From NCBI GenBank assembly GCA_013286325.1, contig JABDFZ010000029.1, forward strand, positions 1 through 32,300: DNA of 32,300 nucleotides, given 5' to 3'. The stretch is from Bacteroidota bacterium. Its GTDB lineage: Bacteria > Bacteroidota > Bacteroidia > Sphingobacteriales > Sphingobacteriaceae. Made by a program: the position numbers and the translations under genes. A model generated the notes under the pieces. The model was given only the letters and a program-made list of their open reading frames with translations. It was not told the origin of the DNA and did not search any database. This document shows, one piece after another, positions 21,754 through 31,239 of this stretch. How positions within the stretch are numbered: the first letter of the stretch is position 1; every line of letters begins with the position of its first letter.

Positions 21754-23025
21754 ATGAGGAGTTTCTCATTGATTTTTAAACAATTCTCACGGTCGGTTTT
21801 ACTGATTGCCTGTTTTGCCTTTTTGGGCTTTTCGGCTCACGCGCAGGGGGATGCCGCTAAGGGCGAGGCCCTGTTTAAGGCCAAGTGTACATCGTGCCAT
21901 AAGATAGATCAGATACTAACTGGTCCGGCCCTTGGCCCTCAGCTTACTGAGGAAACAGATGATAAATACCTTATCAAGTGGATCCAAAATAACCAGGCTT
22001 TAATCGCGGCTAAAAACGCTAAGGCTGTTGCTATCTTCAATAAGTTTGAGCAGAAGAGCATGACTGTTTTTCCTGAACTTACTGATGCTGATGTAACAAA
22101 CATTCTTACCTATGTTCGTGCCGATTGGAAAACTGAGCAGGATCAAAAGGCAAAAGGTGGCGCTACTCCAAATGGTCAGCCTGCTGCTGCAACAGGTCCA
22201 AGCAATACGGTTATCCTGGCCTTGTTTGGTGTTATAGTACTTGCCTTTATTATTATATTGGTATTAAACAGGGTTATTGCAACACTTGAACGCCTGTTGT
22301 TAAAAAACCAGGGAGCACTAATTACCGAAGAAGAAGTTGAAGGCCCGGTTGTTGATCGTTTAGCTGGCCTTAAAAAGCTTGCAAAAAATAAAAAGCTGGT
22401 TTTCTTTGTACTGTTATGTGGTACATTGGCTTTAGGCAGCTGGACATGGGTTACCATGTGGAATACTAACGTTCACCAGGGTTACCAACCGGTACAGCCA
22501 ATTAAATTCCCTCATGATTTGCATGCCGGCGCAATGAAAATTGATTGCCAGTATTGCCACTCAGGAGCGTACAAGTCAAAAAATGCGTCTATCCCATCAT
22601 TAAATGTGTGTATGAACTGCCATAAGGTTGTTAAAACCGAGTCGCCTGAGATTCACAAGATTTATGATGCATTGGGATATGATCCTCAAACTCAGAAATA
22701 CGACAGCACAAAAATGAAACCTATGCAATGGGTTAGGATTCATAACCTGCCTGACTTTGCATATTTTAATCACTCACAACACGTAAAAGTAGCCGGCTTA
22801 AAATGCCAGACCTGCCATGGTCCTATCCAGGAAATGAAAGAGGTTTATCAATATTCGCCGCTTACCATGAAATGGTGTATACAGTGCCACAAACGTACAA
22901 ATGTTGACTTTAAAGGAAACGCTTACTATACAAACCTGCAGCAAGTACACGATTTGTTGAAAGACGGCAAACCGGTTACCGCAGCACTAATGGGTGGTAT
23001 TGAGTGCGGCAAGTGCCATTATTAA
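21754..23025 (+). CDS. actA: Alternative complex III subunit ActA, hexahaem form
   Basis: 423-residue multihaem cytochrome c of alternative complex III, the quinol:electron-acceptor oxidoreductase that replaces bc1 in many Bacteroidota. A signal peptide (cleavage after about AHA30) leads to a cytochrome c domain with CTSCH (45-49) in the first 140 residues. A membrane helix follows (about 151-168, VILALFGVIVLAFIIILVL), then a second hydrophobic segment near 213-228. The C-terminal part carries CQYCH, CMNCH, CQTCH, CIQCH and, four residues from the stop, CGKCH. That gives six haem sites: the five of classical ActA plus one in the extra N-terminal domain. It heads a tight operon with actB-F and cox genes and should face the periplasm, carrying electrons toward the oxidase. 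Confidence 0.95.
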   Translation: MRSFSLIFKQFSRSVLLIACFAFLGFSAHAQGDAAKGEALFKAKCTSCHKIDQILTGPALGPQLTEETDDKYLIKWIQNNQALIAAKNAKAVAIFNKFEQKSMTVFPELTDADVTNILTYVRADWKTEQDQKAKGGATPNGQPAAATGPSNTVILALFGVIVLAFIIILVLNRVIATLERLLLKNQGALITEEEVEGPVVDRLAGLKKLAKNKKLVFFVLLCGTLALGSWTWVTMWNTNVHQGYQPVQPIKFPHDLHAGAMKIDCQYCHSGAYKSKNASIPSLNVCMNCHKVVKTESPEIHKIYDALGYDPQTQKYDSTKMKPMQWVRIHNLPDFAYFNHSQHVKVAGLKCQTCHGPIQEMKEVYQYSPLTMKWCIQCHKRTNVDFKGNAYYTNLQQVHDLLKDGKPVTAALMGGIECGKCHY

Positions 23026-23063
23026 TATTATTAAAACGTAGCATTACAGTTTATATAGCTTAA

Positions 23064-26000
23064 ATGGATAGCAATAAAAAATACTGGAAAGGTTTAGAAG
23101 AGCTGAACAAAACCCCGGAATTTGTTGAAAAAAATAAACACGAATTTGCGGAGCCTATTCCTATCGAAGATGTTTTAACCGGTGGTGGTTTAGAAGGCAG
23201 AACCCCACGCCGCGACTTTTTGAAAGCACTGGGCTTTGGCGTTGGTGCTGTAACATTGGCTGCTTGTCAAAAAGTGCCGGTGCATAAGTCTATACCTTAT
23301 TTAATAAAGCCTGAGGAAATTACCCCGGGTGTAGCTAACTATTACGTTTCGACTTACGATGGACAAGCTATCTTAGTTAAAACCCGTGAAGGCCGTCCTA
23401 TTAAAATTGAAGGTCACCCAAGTGATCTTTTAGCAAAAGGTGGCGCAAGCGCACAGGCACAGGCATCAGTGCTTGATCTGTACGATGTAACCCGTTTAAA
23501 AAACCCTGTAAAAAATGGCGGCGATGCCGGATGGGCAGAGGTTGACGATTTTGTTGTAAGAGAACTGTTAGCTATTAAAGCTGCAGGTAAAAAGATCCGC
23601 ATTATATCATCAACAATCAGCAGCCCTTCAACCTTGGGTGTTATAGCTGATTTTATTAAGCAATTCCCTGCTACTAAACATATCAATTACGATGCTGTAT
23701 CATATACAGGCATCATACAGGCAAATCAAAATAGTTTTGGTAAAGCAGTATTGCCGCACTACAACTTTGATAAAGCCGATATAATTGTAAGTTTCGCTGC
23801 TGATTTCCTGGGCACCTGGATCTCTCCAGAAGAGTTTACCAGGCAATATGTTTCAAACAGGAACAGTAAATCTCTCGAAAGCAAAAAAATGTCACGTCAT
23901 ATCCAGTTCGAAACTGGTATGAGCCTTACCGGTTCAAACGCCGATGTAAGGATCCCGATCAAACCATCGGAAGAAGGCCCTGCGCTGATCGCTTTATATA
24001 ACGCCATCTCTGGTAATTCATTAGCAGGATCAAAAGGCTTGAATAATAAAGTTGCGGATAACGCAATCGCTATCGCTGCAAAAGAATTATTAGCTGCTAA
24101 AGGAAAAGCTTTAGTGGTTGCAGGTTCGAACGATGTGGCTACACAAGTATTGGTTAATGCCATCAACTCCCTGTTAGGCAGCTTTGGTACAACCATCGAT
24201 CTGGATAACCCTTCATTGCAATATGCAGGTAACGATGCTGAGTTTGTTGAGTTTGTGAACGATATGAAACGCGGCGATGTTGATGCAGTATTCTTCCTGA
24301 ATGCTAACCCGGTTTATGATTATTATAATAAGGATGTTGTTGACGGATTGAAAAAAGTACGCTTAAAAGTATCTTTTGCTTCAAGCACTGACGAAACTGC
24401 AGCACTTTGTAATATAGTAGCGCCAAATCATCACTATCTTGAATCATGGGGCGATGACAATGCAATATCAGGATACTACACTGTAATGCAGCCAACAATT
24501 AACCCTGTATATGATACCCGCCAGGCCGAGCAAAGCCTGATGAAATGGAGCGACAACCCAGCTAAGGATTACTATACTTATGTAAGGAACAACTGGGATA
24601 AAAACTTGTTAGCTAAGGGCGGTTTATCAGGCCAGAGCGGATGGGAAACACTGTTGCAAACCGGCTCAATTAAAGAAACCGTAAAAACAGCAGGTACTTA
24701 TACATTCGGTCGTGACTTAAACGCAGTTGCCCAAACTATATTAGATCACAGCACAGCGCTTACTGCCGACAATAAAACAGAAATTCAGCTTTATCAAAGC
24801 GTAGCATTGCGCGATGGTAAACGTGCCAATAACCCGTGGTTACAGGAGCTACCTGACCCGGTATCGAAAGTTACCTGGGATAACTTTGCTGCCATGTCTC
24901 CTTCTGATATGAAGAAGAAAGGCTTACAGGATGGTGATGTTGTGAAGATAGAAGCTAATGGTTATTCAATAACCTTACCTGTATTGGTACAACCAGGCCA
25001 GGCACAGGGTACTATATCAATTGCCGTTGGTTATGGCCGTACAGTTGTAGGTCCGGTAGGTATTAACGTTGGTAAAAACGCATTTCCGTTTTACAGCCTG
25101 CGCAATGGAACATTCCAGACAAGCGCTTCTGCAACATTAACCGCTACAGGCGAAAATTCACCGCTTGCACAGACACAAACACACCACTCTATCGAGGGGC
25201 GTAACAGTATCATAAAGGAAGCAACCTTTACAGAATATAAAAAGAACCCTGCTGTGGGTACAGGCAAAGGAGAAGGCCATAAGGAATATCCTAACTTATT
25301 CTGGCAGAAATATGAGCGCCCTACTTACGATTGGGTAATGGCTATTGACCTTAACGCTTGTACTGGTTGTGGTGCCTGCGTGGTAGCATGTAGCGCTGAA
25401 AACAACGTTCCGGTTGTAGGAAAAGATGAAGTAAGGCGCCGCCGCGAAATGCACTGGATCCGTATTGACCGTTACTATAGCTTTAACGATAACGGCCAGG
25501 GTGGTACTACTAAAGAAACTGATATAGCTAAGCTTGAGGACTTAGATCACGTAAAAGTGGTTTACCAGCCAATGCTTTGCCAGCACTGCGAGCACGCACC
25601 ATGCGAAACTGTTTGCCCTGTATTGGCAACAGTTCACTCATCCGAAGGGTTGAACCACATGGCTTATAACCGTTGCGTTGGTACACGTTACTGTGCAAAT
25701 AACTGCCCTTACAAAGTGCGCCGCTTTAACTGGTTTAACTACTGGAACGACTCGCGTTTTGATAATTACCTGAATAACGAGCATACACAATTAGTACTTA
25801 ACCCTGATGTTACCACACGTTTCCGTGGTGTTATGGAAAAATGCTCAATGTGTATCCAACGTATCCAGGCTGGTAAATTAAAAGCTAAAATAGAAAAACG
25901 CCCGCTTAAAGACGGAGAAATAAAGATGGCTTGCCAGCAAACATGCTCGGCTAATGCTATTGTGTTTGGTAATGCCAGCGATCCTGAATCAGAAGTTTCA

Positions 26001-26108
26001 AAAGCTTTAAAAAGCGAAAGAACTTACTACGTTCTGGAAGAGTTAGGTGTACAACCTGGTGTTGGTTACCAAACAAAAATTAGAAATATATCTGAATTAG
26101 AGGCTTAA
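23064..26108 (+). CDS. actB: Alternative complex III subunit ActB (iron-sulfur, molybdopterin-oxidoreductase-like)
   Basis: 1014-residue fusion of a molybdopterin-oxidoreductase-like domain with a C-terminal iron-sulfur domain. Near the N-terminus TPRRDFLKALGF is a twin-arginine motif (R49-R50), and C68 in VTLAAC is positioned for lipidation, so the subunit is exported folded and probably anchored by lipid. The large middle is the molybdoenzyme-like part, which lacks cofactor in characterised ActB. The ferredoxin-like end has four cysteine groups: CTGCGACVVAC from C766, CQHCEHAPCETVC from C839, CVGTRYCANNC, and CSMC with CQQTC. These fit three [4Fe-4S] and one [3Fe-4S] clusters known for the complex. 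It follows actA by 38 nt. The identity is secure. Confidence 0.96.
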   Translation: MDSNKKYWKGLEELNKTPEFVEKNKHEFAEPIPIEDVLTGGGLEGRTPRRDFLKALGFGVGAVTLAACQKVPVHKSIPYLIKPEEITPGVANYYVSTYDGQAILVKTREGRPIKIEGHPSDLLAKGGASAQAQASVLDLYDVTRLKNPVKNGGDAGWAEVDDFVVRELLAIKAAGKKIRIISSTISSPSTLGVIADFIKQFPATKHINYDAVSYTGIIQANQNSFGKAVLPHYNFDKADIIVSFAADFLGTWISPEEFTRQYVSNRNSKSLESKKMSRHIQFETGMSLTGSNADVRIPIKPSEEGPALIALYNAISGNSLAGSKGLNNKVADNAIAIAAKELLAAKGKALVVAGSNDVATQVLVNAINSLLGSFGTTIDLDNPSLQYAGNDAEFVEFVNDMKRGDVDAVFFLNANPVYDYYNKDVVDGLKKVRLKVSFASSTDETAALCNIVAPNHHYLESWGDDNAISGYYTVMQPTINPVYDTRQAEQSLMKWSDNPAKDYYTYVRNNWDKNLLAKGGLSGQSGWETLLQTGSIKETVKTAGTYTFGRDLNAVAQTILDHSTALTADNKTEIQLYQSVALRDGKRANNPWLQELPDPVSKVTWDNFAAMSPSDMKKKGLQDGDVVKIEANGYSITLPVLVQPGQAQGTISIAVGYGRTVVGPVGINVGKNAFPFYSLRNGTFQTSASATLTATGENSPLAQTQTHHSIEGRNSIIKEATFTEYKKNPAVGTGKGEGHKEYPNLFWQKYERPTYDWVMAIDLNACTGCGACVVACSAENNVPVVGKDEVRRRREMHWIRIDRYYSFNDNGQGGTTKETDIAKLEDLDHVKVVYQPMLCQHCEHAPCETVCPVLATVHSSEGLNHMAYNRCVGTRYCANNCPYKVRRFNWFNYWNDSRFDNYLNNEHTQLVLNPDVTTRFRGVMEKCSMCIQRIQAGKLKAKIEKRPLKDGEIKMACQQTCSANAIVFGNASDPESEVSKALKSERTYYVLEELGVQPGVGYQTKIRNISELEA

Positions 26109-26133
26109 ATTATTACAAGAGAGATTTATAAAT

Positions 26134-27606
26134 ATGGCATCTCATAGTGAATCGATAATAAGGGAACCGTTAATTACGGGAAAAGACATCACCTACGCCA
26201 AGATTACCAATGATGTACTGCGCCCGGTAGAAAATATGCCCGGAAGAGCCTGGTGGATAGGTTTTTCGGTGGCTTCATTAGGCGCCTGTTTATGGGTTTT
26301 CGCCGTGAGCTACACCTTTTGGTATGGTATAGGATCGTGGGGATTAAATAAAACAGTAGGCTGGGCCTGGGACATCACCGGTTTCGTGTGGTGGGTAGGT
26401 ATTGGTCACGCCGGAACGCTTATTTCGGCAATCTTGTTGCTGTTCCGTCAAAACTGGCGTAACTCCATCAATAGGTCAGCCGAAGCGATGACGATCTTTG
26501 CGGTAATTTGCGCGGCTACTTATGTAGTATCGCACATGGGCCGCCCATGGTTAGCATATTGGCCTTTACCACTTCCAAACCAGTTTGGTTCTATATGGGT
26601 TAACTTTAACTCACCACTGGTATGGGACGTATTCGCGATATCAACTTACTTCTCGGTTTCATTAGTGTTCTGGTACACAGGTTTATTGCCTGACTTAGCT
26701 ACCATCCGTGACCGTGCTACAGGCCTCCGCAGAAAAATATACTCTGTATTATCTTTTGGCTGGACAGGCTCTGTAAAAACATGGCAGCGTTTTGAAACTG
26801 TTTGTTTGATTTTGGCAGGTATTTCAACACCACTGGTACTTTCGGTACACACCATTGTATCAATGGACTTTGCTACCTCCCTTGAACCGGGATGGCATAC
26901 TACTATATTCCCGCCTTATTTCGTTGCCGGAGCTATTTTCTCAGGATTTGCTATGGTGCAAACGCTGTTATTGGTAACCCGTAAGGTATTAGGTTTAGAG
27001 AATTACATTACCATGTTCCACATAGAGGCTATGAACAAGATCATCCTTTTAACAGGATCGATTGTAGGCGTGGCTTATTTAACTGAGTTTTTTATCGCTT
27101 ACTATTCAGGCGGCGAATACGAACAGTATACATTCCTTAACAGGTTTATTGGGCCATACTGGTGGGCAGGTTGTATGATGTATGGTTGTAACGTGTTGAT
27201 GACCCAGTTAATGTGGTTCAAAAAGATCCGTACCAACATTCCTATCTCATGGGTACTGTCTATTGTAGTAAACATTGGTATGTGGTTCGAGCGTTTTGTA
27301 ATTATCGTAGTATCGTTACACCGTGACTTCGTTCCATCAAGCTGGGCAATGTTTTATCCAACCTGGGTTGACGTAAGCGTGTTTATCGGATCGATAGGGT
27401 TGTTCTTTACTATGTTCCTTTTATTTATCCGTGTATTGCCTTCAATTGCAATGGCCGAAGTGAAACTGATATTAAAGAGCTCGAGCGAGCAGGCTAAGAA
27501 GAAGTTACTTGAGCATGGAAATTTAGATAAGGAGCAGGTAGAGTTTTATAAAGAATCATTAACCTCGTTTGACAGCGTAGATATTACTGATTATCAAAAA
27601 TTATAA
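26134..27606 (+). CDS. actC: Alternative complex III subunit ActC (NrfD-like membrane subunit)
   Basis: 490-residue integral membrane protein of the NrfD/PsrC family, providing one of the two quinol-interacting membrane cores of the complex. It has about ten hydrophobic segments, beginning near residue 42 (IGFSVASLGACLWVFAVSY). Family-like blocks include WVGIGHAGTLISAILLL and MGRPWLAYWPLPLPN. The C-terminal tail (about 445-490) is cytoplasmic and charged. It starts 25 nt after actB and ends 2 nt before actD, consistent with strict operon structure. Electrons probably pass from menaquinol here to the ActB clusters. Confidence 0.95.
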   Translation: MASHSESIIREPLITGKDITYAKITNDVLRPVENMPGRAWWIGFSVASLGACLWVFAVSYTFWYGIGSWGLNKTVGWAWDITGFVWWVGIGHAGTLISAILLLFRQNWRNSINRSAEAMTIFAVICAATYVVSHMGRPWLAYWPLPLPNQFGSIWVNFNSPLVWDVFAISTYFSVSLVFWYTGLLPDLATIRDRATGLRRKIYSVLSFGWTGSVKTWQRFETVCLILAGISTPLVLSVHTIVSMDFATSLEPGWHTTIFPPYFVAGAIFSGFAMVQTLLLVTRKVLGLENYITMFHIEAMNKIILLTGSIVGVAYLTEFFIAYYSGGEYEQYTFLNRFIGPYWWAGCMMYGCNVLMTQLMWFKKIRTNIPISWVLSIVVNIGMWFERFVIIVVSLHRDFVPSSWAMFYPTWVDVSVFIGSIGLFFTMFLLFIRVLPSIAMAEVKLILKSSSEQAKKKLLEHGNLDKEQVEFYKESLTSFDSVDITDYQKL

Positions 27607-27608
27607 AA

Positions 27609-28145
27609 ATGAGCAGTACAAAATATATTTTAGGCCTTTTTGCTGATCCTGATGAAATGATGCACGGGATTGATACACTACAAAAAAATAGTGTTCCTAT
27701 TTATGATGTTTATACCCCGATGCCTATACACGGTATTGAAAGAAAACTTGGTTTAAAGGATTCGCGCTTAGGTTATGCAGCATTTATGTTTGGCTGCCTG
27801 GGTGGTACAACTATATTCAGTATGGCTTATTATATGCTTGTACATGACTGGCCTATGAATATTGGCGGTAAACCGGCTTTTGCCATACCCGATTTTATTC
27901 CAATCACTTTTGAATGGACTGTATTATTTACAGCTTTTGGTATGACACTTACCTTCTTCTATGCAACCCACCTGTTCCCGGGTCGTACACCGAGGGTAAT
28001 GGATTTCAGGGCCACTGACGACAGGTTTGTTATCGCCATTGATGCAAAAGGGAATATACCACACGACGAGATCACTAATTTATTAAAAGAAGCAGGAGCA
28101 GTTGAAGTAAAGCATAACGACAGAAAATATGTTAGCTATGAATAA
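27609..28145 (+). CDS. actD: Alternative complex III subunit ActD (DUF3341)
   Basis: 178-residue membrane protein of the DUF3341/ActD family. A cytoplasmic N-terminal part (YILGLFADPDEMMHGIDTL) is followed by two hydrophobic helices (about 55-78 and 95-120) that form the short membrane anchor, and then a soluble end with DDRFVIAIDAKG and EAGAVEVKHND. It has no cofactor motif and probably stabilises the membrane arm. It begins 2 nt after actC; its stop lies inside the start of actE. Recognised from both sequence pattern and gene order. Confidence 0.94.
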   Translation: MSSTKYILGLFADPDEMMHGIDTLQKNSVPIYDVYTPMPIHGIERKLGLKDSRLGYAAFMFGCLGGTTIFSMAYYMLVHDWPMNIGGKPAFAIPDFIPITFEWTVLFTAFGMTLTFFYATHLFPGRTPRVMDFRATDDRFVIAIDAKGNIPHDEITNLLKEAGAVEVKHNDRKYVSYE

Positions 28146-28713
28146 AATTAAAATATTGGGCATAACGGTTATTACCATCGTTGCAACGGTTATAGTTACA
28201 TCGTGCAAGGATAAGAGGAGTACCGGATGGGAATACGCTCCCAATATGTATGAGCACATTGCATACGACCCCGACCAGAAGAACGATAACTTTAAGGATG
28301 GTAAAACTGCACAGGTTCCGCCTGCAGGTACTACTCCGCTTGGTTTCGTAAGATTTGATTATCCAAATACTAAAGACGGGTACGAAAAGGCAGGTGTCGA
28401 AGTAAAAAGCACTTTGCCGCAAACACAGGCAAACTACGCCGATGGCAAAATATTGTTTGAGCATTTTTGCTCTCCATGCCATGGGAAAGAAGGCCAGGGA
28501 GATGGCCTGGTGGTTGCGCACGGTTTCCCTGCACCTCCATCGTATTCAAAAGGGCAGTCATCACGAGGTGGCGCCATGAAAGATCTGACAGACGGTAAAA
28601 TTTATCATACTATTACTTACGGTGTAAACGCAATGGGGTCATACGCTTCACAGCTTGAGCCTAAAGAACGCTGGAAAGTAATTATGTATGTTCACCATTT
28701 ACAAACTTTATAA
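28138..28713 (+). CDS. actE: Alternative complex III subunit ActE (monohaem cytochrome c lipoprotein)
   Basis: 191-residue monohaem cytochrome c, periplasmic and lipid-anchored. The signal peptide ends in a lipobox at IVTS-Cys23. The haem site is CSPCHGKEGQGDG, and the last third ends the cytochrome fold, with GVNAMGSYASQLEP supplying the probable Met ligand. Two in-frame ATGs exist, at 28129 and 28138; the second gives a clean lipoprotein signal with a basic start (MNKIKI), so I choose it, giving an 8-nt overlap with actD. It probably relays electrons to the oxidase together with ActA. Confidence 0.93.
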   Translation: MNKIKILGITVITIVATVIVTSCKDKRSTGWEYAPNMYEHIAYDPDQKNDNFKDGKTAQVPPAGTTPLGFVRFDYPNTKDGYEKAGVEVKSTLPQTQANYADGKILFEHFCSPCHGKEGQGDGLVVAHGFPAPPSYSKGQSSRGGAMKDLTDGKIYHTITYGVNAMGSYASQLEPKERWKVIMYVHHLQTL

Positions 28714-28724
28714 GCTTATTATTA

Positions 28725-29993
28725 ATGAACAATTCTCATAGTTTCGACGGGCAATTTGAATTTAAAGGCAAAGCTAAAACCTGGAGCCTGATTATGATAG
28801 CAATTGGTGTTATCGGGTTACTTTTTGGTTTCCTTACCGGCGCGGGTGAACGTACATTTGCAAACTTATTGCTTAATGGATATTACATCTCATGCGTTTG
28901 CATTTGCGGTATTTTCTTTTGTGCAGTACAATATGTAGCACAGGCCGGTTGGTCGGCTTCAGTGCTGCGCGTTCCGCAGGCATTTGCAAAAACACTGCCA
29001 TACGCAGGTATTATATTACTTGTTATTATTTGTGCAGGTTTATTTATTACACATACAGGCCCTAACGAAGAAGGTACAAGTACTACTTTACCTTATCTGT
29101 ATAAGCTTTGGGCGCTTAAAGGTGTAACCACACCTGGCAATGAAAATTACGATGCCGTAATTACTGCTAAATCAGGTTATTTAAATGTTCCGTTCTTTTT
29201 AATCCGTTTGGTGATTTACTTGGGTTGCTATAGCCTTTTAGGCCGCTTGCTGGTAAAATACTCAAACAATGAAGATGAGCTGGGCGGTATGCTTAACTAT
29301 AATAAGAGCTTTAAAGTATCAGTTATATTTTTAGTAATATTTGGGTTTACAGTTCCTTTGTTTGCGTTTGATACCATCATGTCATTAGAGGCACACTGGT
29401 TCTCAACAATGTTTGGCTGGTATAACTTTGCTGCCCTTTGGGTTGGCGGTTTATCAGTGATAACTTTAACACTTATTTTCCTGAGAAAGAATGGATATAT
29501 GCAATGGGTAACAGAAGATCACTTGCATAATTTAGGTCAGCTTATATTTGGGTTCTCTGTTTTCTGGACTTACTTATGGTTTGCACAATTCCTGCTAACC
29601 TGGTATGCAAACATACCTGAGGAAGCTGCTTATTTCTACAGAAGATGGGAGCCGCAATTTAAACCATGGTTTTGGTTAAACATTATCATCAACTTCCTTA
29701 CACCACTGTTGGTATTAATGGCGCGCGATTCAAAACGTAAAGTAAGCGTATTACAAGTTGCCTGTATTATATTAATATGCGGACACTGGCTTGATTACTG
29801 GCAAATGATTATGCCTGGTACTGTTGGCCCGCAATCAAGCTGGGCTACAGAAATAGGTCCTATCGAAATTTCAATTTTTGTAGGTTTTGCAGGCTTATTT
29901 ATATTCATGATGTTAACGGCATTGAGTAAATTTAAATCACTTGTTCCTAAAAAACATCCGTTGCTTGAAGAGAGCCTTCATCATCACATATAA
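28725..29993 (+). CDS. actF: Alternative complex III subunit ActF (second NrfD-like membrane subunit)
   Basis: 422-residue polytopic membrane protein, the second NrfD-related core subunit and a structural homologue of ActC. About ten hydrophobic segments are visible, from WSLIMIAIGVIGLLFGF near residue 20 to IEISIFVGFAGLFIFMMLT near 385. No haem or iron-sulfur motif is present. The segment MSLEAHWFSTMFGWY is typical of the family. It starts 11 nt after actE. A -7-like box just behind it could add a second start point for the cox genes. Confidence 0.93.
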   Translation: MNNSHSFDGQFEFKGKAKTWSLIMIAIGVIGLLFGFLTGAGERTFANLLLNGYYISCVCICGIFFCAVQYVAQAGWSASVLRVPQAFAKTLPYAGIILLVIICAGLFITHTGPNEEGTSTTLPYLYKLWALKGVTTPGNENYDAVITAKSGYLNVPFFLIRLVIYLGCYSLLGRLLVKYSNNEDELGGMLNYNKSFKVSVIFLVIFGFTVPLFAFDTIMSLEAHWFSTMFGWYNFAALWVGGLSVITLTLIFLRKNGYMQWVTEDHLHNLGQLIFGFSVFWTYLWFAQFLLTWYANIPEEAAYFYRRWEPQFKPWFWLNIIINFLTPLLVLMARDSKRKVSVLQVACIILICGHWLDYWQMIMPGTVGPQSSWATEIGPIEISIFVGFAGLFIFMMLTALSKFKSLVPKKHPLLEESLHHHI

Positions 29994-30000
29994 TAATTGT

Positions 30001-30008
30001 TAAATTTG
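30001..30008 (+). promoter_or_regulatory. Possible internal -7 box before coxB
   Basis: TAAATTTG exactly matches TAnnTTTG and begins 8 nt after the actF stop, 33 nt before the coxB ATG. No TTG lies at the proper -33 distance, so this is a weak candidate. Confidence 0.3.
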
Positions 30009-30041
30009 CACAAAATACAAGAATACCAAACAAACATTCAA

Positions 30042-31223
30042 ATGGGATTCAAACAACTAATAAATTCTAAAAAAACACTATCGCTTTTTGCAGCGTTCGT
30101 GCTGTTCGGCACAAACCAGTTAATGGCGCAAACAGCAGCCGATGCAGCTCCTGTTGATAAAGGCGCTATGTGGACTGGAGTTTTATATTATACTTTAATT
30201 TTTCTGGTTGGTGCTTTTTGCATAGCCATATTCGGTAAAATATTAAAGGTTTATGATCTTACCCAAAAAATGCAGGGTAAAAAAGGTCTTAACTGGAACG
30301 GTATTATGGGCATTATCTGCGGTTTATTCCTGATTGCAGGTATGTACGGAGCTTACTGGTCATTAACTGTGCAGGGAAGCATGAAATTACCTGAAGCAGC
30401 ATCGGCACATGGCGGAGCAATTGACGATATGTTTACGGTTACTACCATTTTAACATTGATAGTATTTGTTATAACACAATGTTTGTTGTTTGGGTTTTTA
30501 TTCTTTTACCGCGGGTCTGATAAACGTAAGGCACATTTCTTACCACATAACAATACTATCGAGAAAGTTTGGACAATTATACCAGCCATTGTTTTAACTG
30601 TACTGGTTGTATTCGGATTTTTTACCTGGCAAAAGGTAATGAACACTACTGAAACTAAGGGCGACATCAATATTGATGTTACCGGCCACCAGTTTGCGTG
30701 GGAGTTACGTTACCCTGGCCCTGATGGTAAACTTGGTTCATTGAATTTCAGGTTAACCACTCCTTTAAATAAGTTAGGTGTTGATTTTAAAGACCGTAAC
30801 AGCTTTGATGATTTGTCAGCCGATACACTGGTATTGCCTGTTAATAAATCCATCAGGATAAATATTCATGCACAGGATGTAATCCATAGTCTTTACATGC
30901 CGCATTTCCGTGTGCAATTGAACGCTGTACCGGGCTTGCCTACCTTCTTTAAATTTACGCCAACTATACTTACCACAGAAATGCGTAGAAAAACGGATAA
31001 TCCGAATTTCGAATACCTGCTTTATTGCAACAAAGTATGCGGTGGGGCTCACTATAACATGAAGAAAATAGTACGCGTTGTTACACAAGCTGAATACCAG
31101 GAATGGTTGGCAAAGCAAAAACCATATTTAACAGATCAGTTAAAGAAAGAGTTACATTTTGCTGATAACAAATCTTCAAACCCTGCACAAGCAGCATCAA
31201 ACAGGTTAGCGTTAAACAATTAA
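30042..31223 (+). CDS. coxB: Cytochrome c oxidase subunit II
   Basis: 393-residue subunit II of an aa3-type oxidase, which takes electrons from cytochrome c at a binuclear copper (CuA) site. A signal peptide (cut near LMA-QT) precedes membrane segments; the two family helices are at about 110 and 155. The cupredoxin domain shows GHQFAWELRYPG, H282 in HSLYMPHFRV, and the CuA loop CNKVCGGAHYNM (C329, C333, H337, M340), so all copper ligands are present. At nearly 400 residues it is longer than typical subunit II (about 250-300) because of an extended N-terminal region with additional hydrophobic segments. The frame starts with TTG at 29997, but the ATG at 30042 begins the signal peptide properly and is chosen. 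Confidence 0.95.
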   Translation: MGFKQLINSKKTLSLFAAFVLFGTNQLMAQTAADAAPVDKGAMWTGVLYYTLIFLVGAFCIAIFGKILKVYDLTQKMQGKKGLNWNGIMGIICGLFLIAGMYGAYWSLTVQGSMKLPEAASAHGGAIDDMFTVTTILTLIVFVITQCLLFGFLFFYRGSDKRKAHFLPHNNTIEKVWTIIPAIVLTVLVVFGFFTWQKVMNTTETKGDINIDVTGHQFAWELRYPGPDGKLGSLNFRLTTPLNKLGVDFKDRNSFDDLSADTLVLPVNKSIRINIHAQDVIHSLYMPHFRVQLNAVPGLPTFFKFTPTILTTEMRRKTDNPNFEYLLYCNKVCGGAHYNMKKIVRVVTQAEYQEWLAKQKPYLTDQLKKELHFADNKSSNPAQAASNRLALNN

Positions 31224-31239
31224 TATAAGAGTAGCGATT

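Noticed and set aside
29997..30041. TTG start 15 codons before coxB ATG
   Set aside because: The extra residues precede a proper signal peptide and overlap a TAnnTTTG box; ATG 30042 is the better start.
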